Origin: Porphyra umbilicalis
Taxonomy: Eukaryota > Rhodophyta > Bangiophyceae > Bangiales > Bangiaceae
DNA length: 64,000 bases
Direction of reading: 5' to 3'
Assembly (NCBI GenBank): GCA_002049455.2
Contig: KV918884.1
Span: forward strand, 1 to 64,000
The position numbers were made by a program, and so were the translations under genes. Positions 1 through 11,287 of this stretch are shown here, piece by piece (the stretch's first letter is position 1; the number at the start of each line of letters is the position of its first letter). The notes under the pieces were generated by a model. That model was not told the origin of the DNA and searched no databases. It was given only the letters and a program-made list of their open reading frames with translations.

Positions 1-167
1 GGGGGGTGTGCGGTTGGCGCACCCTACAGACGCGGACCTCGACGTACACACGTACGTGCTGGAGGGGGGTTCCGGCTGGAGGGGGGTTCCACCGACGCCG
101 GCGGGGGGGGCGGCGCAGCCGACGGCGACGCGGGCCCCGACGGCGTCGCCCTTGACGGCGCCGAAAT

Positions 168-520
168 CAGAGCCTGAATAACTGCCAAACGTGTGATAGA
201 GATGCTCTCAGACGGCCTCGAAGGCCCTTTTGTTGAGGCTCGCGCACAGCCCAAGTCATTTGAGAGTGTCTTGGCCGTGAGACCTCTGTTAGCATCTACA
301 TGTTTTTGCTGACATTGTACTGCATTAGATGACATTGGATGACATCTCACCCGTCAGACCTCTTCCACGAGTGGAAGCTCTTCGGGTCCTCGCCACACCA
401 AAGTCCTGAATCACTGCCAAGCGTGTGAGTGAAATGCCCTCAGCTGGCCTCAAAGGCCCTTTTCCGGAGGCTCGCGCACAGGCCACGTCATTCGAGAGTG
501 TCTCGGCCGTGAGAGCTGTT
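168..520. repeat. diverged direct repeat, two ~122-bp copies
   Basis: Copies at about 168-290 and 400-520 share stretches such as ggctcgcgcacag and gagagtgtct, with substitutions and small indels. No gene is visible between 1 and 1063; the short open frames here look like chance. The repeat may belong to the 3' region of the decayed minus-strand gene at 1064-2657, but no element boundary can be seen. Confidence 0.6.
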
Positions 521-1063
521 CAACCCAGAATCGTGGTCGCATGAGAGACGCCCCTCCTCGCTGTGGGTCTCTCTGGTGGCGTCGAGAAGGCACACCCGCG
601 TGATTGGCGATTGTTAGACCACAGGTCCAACGAATCATCTGCAATCAGTCCTGCACGGACTCGGTTTACTTCCTGTAGCCCCCCAGCACGTGGTCAAAAA
701 ACGTTCCTCGTGCTTGTTTACAGGCACTGCGACGCTCACTTGGGCCACTGGGCGCATTGGGGCGGATTGAGGACCCACCCTAACGCTTGAGATGCAGATG
801 AAATGATGTCCTAACCGGATCGGAGAACTCCAGCCGACACAGTTGTTGCGGATGGCCGGATGGTTGCACGCATTTGCCTGCCTTTGGTATCATTATGGAC
901 TCACCTAAGGTCAGGTTGGCGGTCAAGTCCTCACGCTCCCAGTCTTAGAATCGACCGGTCGCGGCCGAGGACATTGCAGCAGAGAAATGACATATACGGA
1001 CTAGAAAATGACGACAAGATGCAAACAAGTATTTCTTGGAGCACGTCGAGAGCCGTCCCGATG

Positions 1064-2657
1064 TCATGTACAGCGCTCGAGATGCGGTGCGATGCAGAAA
1101 ATGACATCCAGATGCAGGTGGGCACGGCTGCCGACGATAGGGCGTGACACAATAACGGCCATCTCGTTGCGAAGCCGCACCAAGGTGCGGCTTAGGGCCA
1201 TCATTAGGGTGTGATCAACCCCGTTGATGAGGATCGGGGGGTGCTCCCCTAGGGAGCGGGCCAAGACCTCCCACACTGCACGCCTCACAGGCCGAGGGGT
1301 CCTCAGTTGGGCGGACCCGTCCCAAGAGAATAGGGGAAGAGACACCAACGGCGGACCCGAACGTCCCCCAATAAGGGAGACCGAACCACCTCTAGGGTGC
1401 GCCCGACGCGACCTACCATAACGCCCACCCCCACGGGGGGTATAGGGACGAGAGACCGCCCCCCAAAGGGGCGGAGCCGAATGAGGCGCGCCCGCGGAGC
1501 TCGCAGGAGGAGACGGCGGCAGTGACACCGGGGGAGCCAAAAGGGCCGCCGGACCATATCGGTTCGGCCCGGCCGAGGCCAGCTCCCGATCCAAGGGACG
1601 AAGGCGCAGCTCATTAGTGACATCTTTCCAATAAGGGAGAGTGGCGTCACCAAGGCCCTCCATAAGGACCAAGACCCCGTCGTCGTCAAGCACCTTGGCG
1701 CACCGGAAGACCCCTCGTGGGCTTCATCGGAAAGGAGCCACGACTCCTTCCCTAACTCCTCCACGAGACGGAGGAGCTCTAACCCGGCCTCCAAGATGGG
1801 CCGAACGGACGAGTCGGCCGAGCACAATCGCTCGGCCGTGAGCTCAACCAAATCCGTCCTTAGGGCCAGCGGCAGACGCCACAAGTGGCTGTGGTGGCGG
1901 ATGCTGCCGACGAAGACGTCGGCCACATCGATGGCCCAAAGGGCCGCAAAAATGATGTGGTAAGGTCCCCCGAGGACCTCTTCCATCAGCTTGCTGCCAC
2001 GCAGCGCCACCATCTGGGGCATCCGCGCGTCCATGCCGCGCGGTACCTCTTCTGACGCCCACCACAGGGGAGCGATCGGTACAGGGCCTTCCGCCGGGAC
2101 ACCGGCACTTCTCGTACCTCCCGCTGCTCATGGAGCACCTGGACGCCCAGGGTGGTGCGTACAGTCCTCTCCCCCAGGGCGCCGGGTACAAAGTACCCGC
2201 GGTTTTCCTCCCCCATCTTGGGGGGAGTGCCAGAATAATAGTCCCAAGAGAAGTAGGGCTTGTCGTTCACCTCCGAGGGGAGGTCCCGTTCCGCCAAATG
2301 GCGGAGCACCCGACACACCCGCCCGTCCTCCTGGCGGCGGAGAAAGGGGAAGTCCGTTGCCGTCCACTCGGGGACGGCGTACAACGGGCCGTAGCTGGCC
2401 CGGATGGTCGTCCATAGACTGACTATACGGCGGCTCTCAAGGGCCGCATACCACTGTTCTACCATGGACCCCCCGAGGTCCCAGGGGAACCGGCGAAACG
2501 AGTCTTCAAGGACGGCGGAAGTCGGCCAAGAAGCCGACAAGAGGGAAGCCATGGCGCCGTCAATCTCCTCCTCCTCCCCAAGGACGTCACCGGAAGCGCC
2601 GCCGCGACTGTCGACCGCCATGGCGGCCGTACCGTGGGCTGCATCGGTTGACGCCAT
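1064..2657 (-). pseudogene. unrecognised protein family, decayed copy A
   Basis: Three overlapping minus-strand frames give a protein-like product if two frameshifts are allowed, near 2030 and 1690. I chose ATG 2657 (MASTDAAHG...) because the residues upstream are low-complexity. The order is an acidic N-terminus, a structured domain rich in W/Y/F, a helical segment (about 2030-1700) containing DARMPQM and RHHSHLWRL, and a Pro/Arg/Gly tail with GGGRYGRSRR. I recognise no domain. It resembles the plus-strand product at 28749-32936: both have a G-[VL]-[QE]-[VF]...RE...VPV stretch, then DARM, then an H-x-H-rich helix, then an RGG/Pro tail. That similarity is by eye. It could be the first ORF of a mobile element; no polymerase or transposase is visible next to it. 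Confidence 0.4.
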
Positions 2658-3795
2658 CAGACCCCGCGAGACGGGGTCCCGAGGAAGTTCGATAATCCCC
2701 ACCCACGGGCGGGGCACGAGGTCGGCGGAGAGAGGGGAAGAACCCCGGACACGCGCTCTCGGCGCTGTCCCACCTCGTGACAAAGAGGGTGCCCACGGGA
2801 CACCCGGATCGTCAGGTCCCCACACCAGAGGGGACCGTCTTATGGGCCCCTGTGGGAGGGGCTCACCGGGCTCCGGGGTAGTCCTCGGGCTCGGGACAGC
2901 CCACACGGGTACCACACAGCGGGCCCCTCGAGGGGCGGGGCGGAACGAGTCGCCGGGGGTTCCCTCTGGCCAATGTGGGGCCGTTGGACACCTCCCCCGG
3001 TCCTGCGAGACGTAAGCCTTGATGTGGGGGATATGTAGAGGAAACCCCCTATCCTCTGGTGACGCGATCCCCCCGGTATGGGCCGGGGGAGGGTCCGTGA
3101 GCACACACGCAATGCCCCCAGAGGGAGCGGTGTTTGGCGCCCCTTAGGGGCGCGCATGCCAGGTGGGGCTAAGGGCCGCCCCCGAGGCTTACATCCCCCT
3201 CCTTCAGGGGCCGAGTGGGGCAAGGCCTGACGCGGACGAGGGGATACGCGACCCCTCGATCCGGGCCCCCTAGAGGGGCCTGAAAGCTTGTGGAAGCTTC
3301 TTTGACCGGAGAAAATCCCGGGAGCGAGATTAGATCTCGGCCACGGTCGATATCCCACGAGCACTTCGATCGGAGACTTGAAAATCTGGGGATAAGTCCC
3401 TAGTGATGTATTGGGCAATTTCAGTCCCAGCTGGCTAAAATCCAGGGACCATATCTTTCTTCCAGTGGAAGGGGGTCCCTTGTTCCGTGGCAGGGGCCAC
3501 CAGGACCCCGCGTTAGGGACCGTGGCCCGTCGGGCACCGGTCCCCCTACGACCGTCTCTTCCTGCGTCGGGATTGTGCACGTCCTGCATCTTGCTTCTGA
3601 GGGTATATGAGTGTATGCTTTGGGGTCATCGTGCGTATTCGAAAAAATCAGCGTTGCGTTTGCGTTAGTTCCGGCGTTTTGGTGCGCTTCGCGCCTTGTG
3701 ATCCAGGCGTTCGTGTTATTTCTCCTTTGTGTCGCTCCACATCCTGTGCTGGGTTTTCTGACGGGGCCGTGCCCCGTCGGCTGTGCGGGCAGGAG
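2658..3795. other. unassigned stretch between decayed copy A and gypsy1
   Basis: No convincing gene. Reading leftward, it would be the 5' leader of the decayed minus-strand gene that starts at 2657. The integrase reading frame of gypsy1 stops abruptly at about 3796-3800, so this stretch is either an insertion into gypsy1 or the product of a deletion. The leader hairpin found at 27991, 28483 and 63401 is not seen here. Confidence 0.4.
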
Positions 3796-6700
3796 CCACT
3801 ACAACGATGACCAACAAGTGTTCGACCCCCGCCGCTGTTTGGGGGAGGGGCCCGAGCAGGTCCAGACACAGATCCAGCAGGGGCTCCGTCGGGCGAAAGG
3901 TCTTGAGGTAGTTTGTCTTGTGTCGCTTGCCGACGCGGTTCCTTGGGCACTGAGTGCAGTTGGCTACGAAGGCGTAGACGTCCACCACCACCGATTCCGA
4001 ATACGATTACCGTCGCATTGACGTGTTCATCTTGTTCGCCCCCGGGTGCCCGGCTTGCGGCGGGTAGTGTTCCCGCATCATCACCCCGTAGCGCATTTGG
4101 ATCGGCACGTAGACTTGCGTGGCCCCGTACAACGGCGCCATGCGCACCAAAAGGCCGTTCGGGTCCTCTCGGAACCGAAATTGGTCGTTTCCTTCCATCG
4201 CCGCGCGGACCTCCTTGCACCGCCCGTCCTCCGCTTGCCCCTCCAGGAGCTCTGCGAGCGTCAGGGGGGATAGGAGACCCTCCTTTGTCTCCGATGGTAT
4301 CTGCCACGCGGCCGACGAGTTGGGAAAGGCCAGACAGGGTACCGCGTCGGCTATCGCCTACTCGTCTCTCGCGGGTGTTGAGATGCGTGACATCGTGTCC
4401 TCCGCGTGGTGTGCTGCCCTCCGCCCCGTCTGCACCACGTCGTTCAACTCCGCCCAACGTAACCGTCACCGCGCCAGCCTCCCGTGCCCACCGTCCATGT
4501 GAAACATCCACTTGAGCGCCGCGTGGTCCGTGCGCACCGTGAAGCGAGTCCCCTTGATGTAGGGGCGAAGAAGGAAGGGTGCCCACACCACCGCGAGGTA
4601 CCCCCGCTCCGTCGTGCTGCAGTTCTGATCCGCCGCGTTGAGGGAGCGGCTCCAATATCTTACGAGCCGGGTGGATTGGTCAGGCTGTTCCTGCAATAGG
4701 ATCTCGCCGACTTGTCCCGCGCTTGCGTCCGTGTCCAACAAGAAGGCCCCTTGGCGCCGCGGTACGGCGAGAATGGGGGCCTCTGTGAGGCGCCTCTTGA
4801 GTTCCTCGAATGCCCCTAAGGCCTCGTCGGACAACATACCCCACCGATCGGGTCCCTTTGAACTCGTCATCGCGGCCATCTGCCACGCCACTTGAGCGTG
4901 TTCCTTGACGAGCCTCCGATAGACATTACACGTCCCTAGGAAGCTACGTAGGTCCTTCTTGCACCGCGGGGGAGACTTCTCCTTGAGTCCGCAGATGTTC
5001 TTGTCTTGTACCTTCAGCTCCCACCGGTCCACGATGTGGCCCAACACGCTGCACCTCCTCTTGGAACACGTGGCACTTCTTGGCCTTGAGGAAGACACCC
5101 GCGCCCCGCAGCGCCGTGAAGGCCTCCTGGAGGTGTTGCACGTGTTCCCGCGCCGACTGCGAGAAGACGATGATGTCGTCGAGGTACACGAGGCAGCTCT
5201 TTCACTTCAGTCCCCCGAGGATCATGTCGATGGCCCGTTGGAAGGTCTCCGGGGCATCAGAGAGACCAAAAGGAAGGCGAATGCAACGATAGGCCCCCTC
5301 ATGGCAAACGAAGGTCGTCTTGTTCCGGTCCTCGTGCGCCACGGGGATCTGCCAATACCCCGAGTTACAGTCGAGTATCATAAACACCTTGGCGTCCCCG
5401 AGGAAGTCGATACAATCATCCATATGTGGCAACGGGTACACGTTCCGTACCGTCACCTCATTGGGTTGACGGTAATATACGCAGAACCGCATCGTCCCGT
5501 CGAGTTTCGGGACCAGGACCTCAGAGAAGGCCCACTCGGCACTCGAGGTCTAGATGACCCCGACGTCCCGCTGTCGTTGCACCTCCTTGGCGATGATGTC
5601 CCTCGAAGCATGGCTCGCCCGATAGGGTTAGGCCCGCCGTGGCCGTGCCCCGGGGGTCACCTCGATTCGAAGCGGGGTGACGTCGACCTTGCCGAGTTGC
5701 CCCGCACACAGCGCCTTGTACTCCTCGAGGAGGTCGCCCACGGCACCGCGGCGCGTACCGGGGCCACCGTCCCAGTGGACCTCCGACTTGAGACACGTCT
5801 TTTCCAGAGGGTGAGGCGGGGGTTGTCCCTCGCCGATTCCCTCTTCGGATTGCCGGCCCGTCTTGACCTCCTCGTCGGGCTTGTCACGGGGATCCACCCC
5901 CCTCGTTAGGACCGCCCCCGGTTCCTCCGCCTCCTAGACGACGTGCAGCGGTCCATTGTAGGCCGTCGCGGTTCCGACGACATACCCCTTGGTTAGGTGC
6001 ACCGGCACATCCCCTACGTTAGTCAGGTAGAGGTACCACGAGGTGTTGGGGGAGAACTCCGCGACGGCGTTGTGTAACCGCACCTTTCGTCGGCTCATTT
6101 GGACGGGGCGTTCCCGTATCAGGTGGAACCCCTTGACTTTGCAGCACACTTGGAGCGCCTGGATGTACCGCGGGCCCACGGTTACCCTGTGCCGAAGCCA
6201 GATAGACCCAGCTTGGGCCTTCGGCTTGTTTCCTCGACATGGGGGGGCGGACCGCGTGTTCCCCGTCCAACTTGGCATCGCCACCGTGGACGTGCCATTG
6301 TCCCACTTGATCGTCTGCGTCTTCAGGGAGATGGTGTCCACGCAGTTGTGCTGGAAGGCCCACCCGAGGATGAGCGGTACCGACAGTGCCTTGACCACTA
6401 GGAACTCCTACTCCATGGCGGCCCCCCCGACGTGGTTGGTCAGAGACACCTCCGCGTTCACCTTGAGAAGTTGCCCCGAGGCGTCACTCACTTGGGTCCG
6501 GGGCGGTGCCCGCGATGCGTACTCGGTCCACCCCTCGGGCAACATATCCGCGCGGATCACGCTAGGTCCAGCACCAGTGTCGACTACCACCCTCGTGGGG
6601 ATAGAGGTCTGCCACGGCGCCAACTGGTACGACGCGCCAATCTCAATGTTCTCTTTTCGTAAGAGCAACTGCGTTCCCTTGAGCCGCGGGCGGTATCGCC

Positions 6701-7249
6701 CACGACGGCAGGGACATCGGGCCGTGTGAAGTGAGCGATAGTTGGGTGGATGCGTTGCTTTACTCGAGAGCGGTCTGAGGCGCGAGGCCAGCAGGGTCTG
6801 AACCCCTCCGTGTGCCTCTCTCGCCACGTCCTGCCGGCGCACCCCCCCCAGCGCAGTGCTCCCTCCCTTGGAGGGTACATGCTCTCAATACCCCACAAAT
6901 TGCGACGCCCCTCGAGGAGGCCACGAGAATCTCCCCGAGCTCAGCTCCAAAGTGAGCTGCCCTGGAGATACAAGTACAAGTAATTACATAACACACATAC
7001 AGCGATGCATGTCAATGGCCCAGTCAAACAAGCCGTTGACCGGATAAATACCCCTGGAATTAGCCAGGCAGTCTGCGGTAACTCCGACTTACCTGCGCGG
7101 GCTTGGGGGGCTGCCTCAACAGGCCGGGACAGGCCACGTCGCGGTTACCCCCGGGAGGGCTGACGTGACGTGACGGGGGGCGACTGGGGAGTTGGGGTGG
7201 ACAGGGGGGATTGAGGGGGATGGCGAAGCCACCCCCCCTAGGCGTTTCC
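3796..7249 (-). pseudogene. pol: gypsy1 pol (protease-RT-RNase H-partial integrase)
   Basis: Domains in order: aspartic protease (VVDTGAGPSVI, about 6590); RT with RFCVYYRQPN, LDCNSGYWQIP and LPFGLSDAPETFQRA (5490-5205); the RT YLDD box (about 5180); RNase H with LDTDAS and RTDHAALKW (4800-4480); and the integrase zinc domain (HYPPQAGHPG...CTQC) leading into DLLGPLP (about 3860). A TGA replaces the conserved Trp just before the YLDD segment (about 5204), and frame changes follow near 5190 and 4660. Pol lies in the frame reached by a -1 shift at the heptamer 7244-7250. Integrase is cut off at about 3800. In an intact element the polyprotein would supply proteolysis, reverse transcription and integration; this copy cannot. 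Confidence 0.85.
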
Positions 7250-7250
7250 C
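7215..7250 (-). promoter_or_regulatory. -1 ribosomal frameshift cassette of gypsy1
   Basis: Minus strand: GGGAAAC at 7250-7244, then GCC and the stop TAG, a 6-nt spacer overall, then a 10-bp stem (arms 7237-7228 and 7224-7215, loop TTC, one G-T pair). It has the canonical X XXY YYZ form in the frame that ends at TAG. A -1 slip enters the pol frame. The same layout recurs in gypsy2 and gypsy3. Confidence 0.75.
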
Positions 7251-8906
7251 GCCCCGCGGCGCCCCTTGGACGGGGTTGCCACGGGCAGGGAGTCCCCCCC
7301 TTCCGTCTCCATTGACTCCGCGCCGCCCAACCGGCCGTCCTACAGCAGGGCCACGACGGAGGTGCGGTTCGGGGCGGCGCCCGCCCCCGCGTTCCTCTGC
7401 CGGAGGAAGGTGCTCCGCGCGGCTTTCACGATGCTTGTGCGTCAAAATCTTACAATCAGGGACCCGGTGTCCACGCGTCCAGCACATGTAGCACAACGGG
7501 GGACCCGTCGGGGCCTCCTGCCGAGGGTAGGGCGCTGCTCCGGCCGTTCGGAACCCCGGGGTACCCGACGGCAGCACCGCGACCGTGTCGTGCGTCGCAG
7601 TGTCGTCCTCCTCCCACGGGGAGTTGAGGTGTTTGACCGAGACGCCTCCGGTCCCCGTCGACGTCTGTCCCTCCCGTGATGATCCCCCGGAGGACCTCTG
7701 GTTAGCCAACGCCATGACGTCCTTGGCGGCCCGAAACTTCCTCGCCACGTAGGTCGACAGCTGTTGGTAGCTTCGCTGCGCTGTGTGGTACACGAATGCA
7801 TCCGTCCGTAGGTACTCCGGTAGGCCTTGAATCACCTGCTGATTCATCGTCCCCTCGGAGTGGATGTTGCCGCAAAGCTCGGCGAGGCTCCGTAGACAAG
7901 CCGCGAAGGCGTCGACCCCCTCGTTATCCACGAGCGCCGCCCGGCCAAACTTGTCCTGCGCCAATCCCCAAACGTGCGGCTCCGCGTAGGTCGACAACAA
8001 CCAATTGACCGCCGCGGGGAAGGATCCAAGCGAGCCTTGTCCGCCCGCGATATCCGATTCCGGTAGGTTCCGAGTGAACCGCGCCTCAGCGTCGCCCGCG
8101 AGGAAGTTGGGAATTAGGCTCAAACCCATCCCGTCCGACACGTCGTTGTCATCGCAGACCTTGACGAACTCTCGGAGCCACGAGAAGACCTTGACAGGTT
8201 CCCTCCCGTTGAACATCGGGGTCCCCCCGAAGGAGAACTTCATATTCTTGGCCGTCCGTCCCATCTTGCGGGCCTCCGACGCCCCGTAGGTCGAGTGACG
8301 GTTCCGTAGGCTGTACGATCGGTAGTCCAGGACGCCCGTGAACCGATCTTCCGGGCACTCGAGGACCGCCATCTTGCCGGAACCTATCTTGCGCCCCACG
8401 CCGGGGTCGTCATTGTCGGTTGTCGCCGGTGACTGCGAGGAAGATCTAGACGGCGATGACGACGAGGGCCTACGGTGACGCCGTGACTTCCCTTTGCTGC
8501 GGCTCTTCCGCTTGTCTATGGGGGAATCTCAGCGGGGCGCACCTTCAGCAGAGCCCGCGGGGCTCGCCGCAATGAACCGAGAAACGTCGGCAAATAACGA
8601 CTCGCGGAACGTCGACAGCGCCGTGTACAGATCTGCCAACGCCAGAGGCGTCGCCGAACCTCGACCTTGATCCACCAACCCCGTCCGTTCGTCGTGACGT
8701 CGAGGGAGAAAGGCATCGGCCCCCGGCGGGACCCGCCGTACGGCTTCGCCCACGAGGTCCGCCAATGGCCGAGGCGGTGTGAAGGGAAGCCCTGATCCAG
8801 CCGCGGATCCCTCTGTTGCAGCGACCGCTGCGGTCACCGCGGGTGGACCCGCCGGCATACCGCTAGCGATTGCGTCCAACTTGGGGAGGTCGGGCAGCGA
8901 CGCCAT
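7238..8906 (-). pseudogene. gag: gypsy1 gag with one internal TGA and a late frame change
   Basis: ATG 8906 (MASLPDLPK) opens a frame that runs to 7116, interrupted only by TGA at 8529-8531. The reading continues in the same frame through an Arg/Ser-rich stretch (KRKSRSKGKSRRHRR), the capsid-like region (FSFGGTPMFNGREPVKVFSWLR) and a CX2CX4HX4C zinc knuckle (CYMCWTRGHRVPDC, about 7490). The acidic C-terminal extension that ends at the frameshift cassette (GGA AAC GCC TAG, ending 7238) lies in another frame, so an indel between about 7440 and 7300 is likely. Gag forms the particle and binds RNA in this family. Confidence 0.8.
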
Positions 8907-9029
8907 TGTAGTGGCCGGGCCGTCATCGACGACAGACCGACGCGAAGATCCACGTCGCCTGGAACTCACAAACCAACAGACGATTGGGGAACCGGCTACC
9001 CGGTACGGGCGTGGCAACGGCCGGAATCC

Positions 9030-9044
9030 CCTGCTGCTCCACCA
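9030..9044 (-). other. gypsy1 primer binding site
   Basis: Minus strand TGGTGGAGCAGCAGG, beginning TGG as expected for pairing with a tRNA 3'-CCA end. It is identical to the primer site of gypsy2 (49626-49640). A TG...CA-type LTR edge (TGTAGCGG on the plus strand) begins at 9050. The tRNA isotype is not identified. Confidence 0.7.
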
Positions 9045-9049
9045 GAAAT

Positions 9050-9936
9050 TGTAGCGGTTCTAGGCACCACCACGTTGGTTCTTCGTCTTGCCGAAGTGAC
9101 CTCTTGATCAGCTCGGTCCGTCGAAGGAACTGCCCCGGAAGTCGACCCACAGCCCAGCCTTCCCCCATTGGGAGGAGAGGATCACGGCACAGCCCAGGGG
9201 GGAATCGTAGTCCAAAGCACAGTTGTTTTATCAAACGGCGACGGGGACGGCGTCCCCACGGTCAATAACCCCTCCCCAACCCGAGCGCCGGCGGCCAAAG
9301 TAGCCGCCCCAAATGCGCCAAACAGAGAAATCCCTTCAAAGCAAAAAGTTCAAACAAGTATTAGGGGGGCTGGGAAAACTACAGGGGAAAAGCCCCGCCC
9401 CCAACCGACTCCAATTTCCCCGAGATATGGACAGGTCATTCCGTTGCTGGCCCGGATCGGGATATTTTGGGACGGTCCCCGGGGGTGTACTTTCCACAGC
9501 TGAGGGGCCACGCTCCTTCCAACTGTAGGATCCCCGACCGCCACATAACCGGCGGCAATCGCAGCGCCGGCGCCGGCAGCGGCGGGTGCACCCGTCGCGC
9601 TGACGCCGCTTGCCACGGCGGGTGCGGCGAACGCGACCAAGTCAGGGGTTGGGACAAGCCCGTCGCCGGCGGCGTCAGCCGCCGCGCTGAACTACAGTGC
9701 GGCGCTCGTCGCCGCCGGCGCAACGCTCGTCACCTCCGACGCAAAGCAACTGCCCCACCGACCCCCCCCGCCCCCTTCTCCCGGCCCCGGCCCCACAAAG
9801 CGCTCCCCGACGGCGCCGTTGGGTTTCTGGAGCGAACAGTCCGTTTCGGCCACTAGTGCAAGGGCACACACACTCTGGCGCACGACGGCAAACGAGGGAG
9901 GCACGATGGCGACGGCGGGCAAGGGTGGGGGGTAGG
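9050..9936. other. probable gypsy1 5' LTR region, right end not found
   Basis: The position next to the primer site makes this the expected 5' LTR. There is no second LTR in the window to compare with, and I could not find a matching inverted terminus or target duplication. No coding sequence is convincing here. Confidence 0.35.
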
Positions 9937-10277
9937 TGTGGCGCTTTACTTTAGAAATCTCATTTTTTTTGTGCAGTGCCGAACGGAGCTAGAGGCATTC
10001 AAAGGTCGAGGCCTCCAGGGCCGCTTGGTTCAGAAGTAGCCTACCAATCCATGCGGACTGCCCCTGAGAGAGCGATTTCGTGCAAGGCTCTCCGTCCAGG
10101 TCGAACGTACCTGACATTTGTTCTTGGACAGGTACAAGCGCTACGTGACAAGGAGAGAAGCATGAAGATCGCAGGGAGCACCATCAGAAAGAGCACGTCA
10201 AAGAGCATAAGGTGTGTGTCTCATCTTGCAAACTCGTCAACCCTCATAAGATGAGAATTCTAAAATAAAGCGCCACA
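9937..10277. mobile_element. 341-bp inverted-repeat element (MITE candidate)
   Basis: The left end (9937-9963) and the reverse complement of the right end (10251-10277) match over 27 bp with two mismatches; both begin TGTGGCGCTTTA. The interior has no ORF. The target duplication is unclear, with GG or GGT on both sides. Size and structure fit a non-autonomous DNA transposon. A chance match of this length is unlikely. Confidence 0.75.
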
Positions 10278-10620
10278 GGTGGGCGTCGGCGCTTGAGCCA
10301 CGCGGAGAGGCTTTCGAGGACAGCCCTGGCTTCAATTCGGGAGTGCCCGTGCACAGGCGCTCATCGGCTGCTGACGAAGCGCGCGAGTCGATTGACCGCC
10401 GGGTCTCGTGAGATCGAATCTCAAAAGGCGCTCGAGAGATCGCACTTCTTGATGGGCGAACTGTGAAGTAGCCTCCCACTGTCACGGGACAGCTGCAAGG
10501 AACGCTTGCGCTGCTTCTCGACATACTCTTCAAGGATGTCTACCTTCGGTCAGTGGGATAGTAGCGCTGCACAGATTAGTGCACTCGAATGCACCAGGTA
10601 TGGGGCGCGTGGCAAAGAGA

Positions 10621-11286
10621 GTAGAATAACCAGGAGCTGAATCCTGGAGTGGTCTGGACTGTACGTCAAGGCGATGCTAGCAATGGCCAGTCCAATGGAG
10701 CACGTGCCTTTTTTATGACACTGCCCCATCTTGTGGATAGCATAAGTGTGCTTCTGTGCCTGCATATAGCGATTCCCACTGCTTTGTGTTGGAAAAAACA
10801 CTGCGGCTGGTCTTCCATACTGTACTCGCTCCTTCTGACCAGCTAAAAACAAAACAGGAATTCTCTGTTCGCGCGTTTCTCGCAGTTTAGCAGGGGCGTC
10901 TTGGCAGATGACACGTCGGCCGCGGCGTGGTGGGCAGCCAAGCAGAAAAGCACACAAAACGAGGAGTTCTGTAGCGGCGACTGGCTGCCAGTAGGGAGGG
11001 CAGCAAAGACCGCCGAAGAAGCAGAGAAGCGGGACGCGGTGCGGGATCGAGACGGCACTGATGGGGCGGTGGGAATCGGCCACGTCATGTCCATGATGAC
11101 GTCAGCACGTCGTCAGGCTATTGTGGGTCTAAATTGACGACCCGCCCACAAGGCCGAATTGCGCCCCCACCCCAGCCCAAACCCCCCCCCCCCCCCCCAG
11201 AGAACCCCCACGATCTCTTGTAGCCCCACCCACCATCACTTGTAGCCCACGTGTCATCGTGGGTCGTTTTTTTCGAGATACGACCC
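10621..11286. repeat. dispersed repeat R, copy A (upstream of FBPase)
   Basis: It aligns with 21158-21936 over nearly its whole length, with many substitutions and indels. Shared landmarks are a block around cccatcttgtggat, a block around ccatactgtactc, attgacgacccgccca, a poly-C tract, cgatctcttgtagcccc and cgtcatcgtgggtcg-like sequence ending in cgagatacgacccc. It carries no ORF conserved between copies. Its 3' end lies about 140 bp upstream of the FBPase start codon, so it probably contributes to that gene's promoter or 5' UTR. Confidence 0.75.
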
Positions 11287-11287
11287 C

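Larger units (their letters stand above)
3796..9049 (-). mobile_element. gypsy1: truncated, decayed Ty3/gypsy LTR retrotransposon
   Basis: Gag, protease, reverse transcriptase, RNase H and the start of integrase follow in Ty3/gypsy order on the minus strand. Integrase ends just after the first catalytic region at about 3800, so its C-terminus, any chromodomain and the 3' LTR are missing. A primer binding site lies at 9030-9044, and the sequence beyond 9050 is the likely place of the 5' LTR. Several frameshifts and premature stops make it non-autonomous. Confidence 0.85.

Noticed and set aside
1303..2034. Independent 243-codon gene
   Set aside because: Only its first half is protein-like and it continues the product of the neighbouring frame, so it is better read as part of the frameshifted copy A.
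4959..5909. 316-codon plus-strand frame over gypsy1 pol
   Set aside because: Antisense shadow of the RT and RNase H domains on the minus strand.
9050..9936. Definite gypsy1 5' LTR
   Set aside because: No second LTR, no matching terminus and no target duplication could be found to set its right edge.
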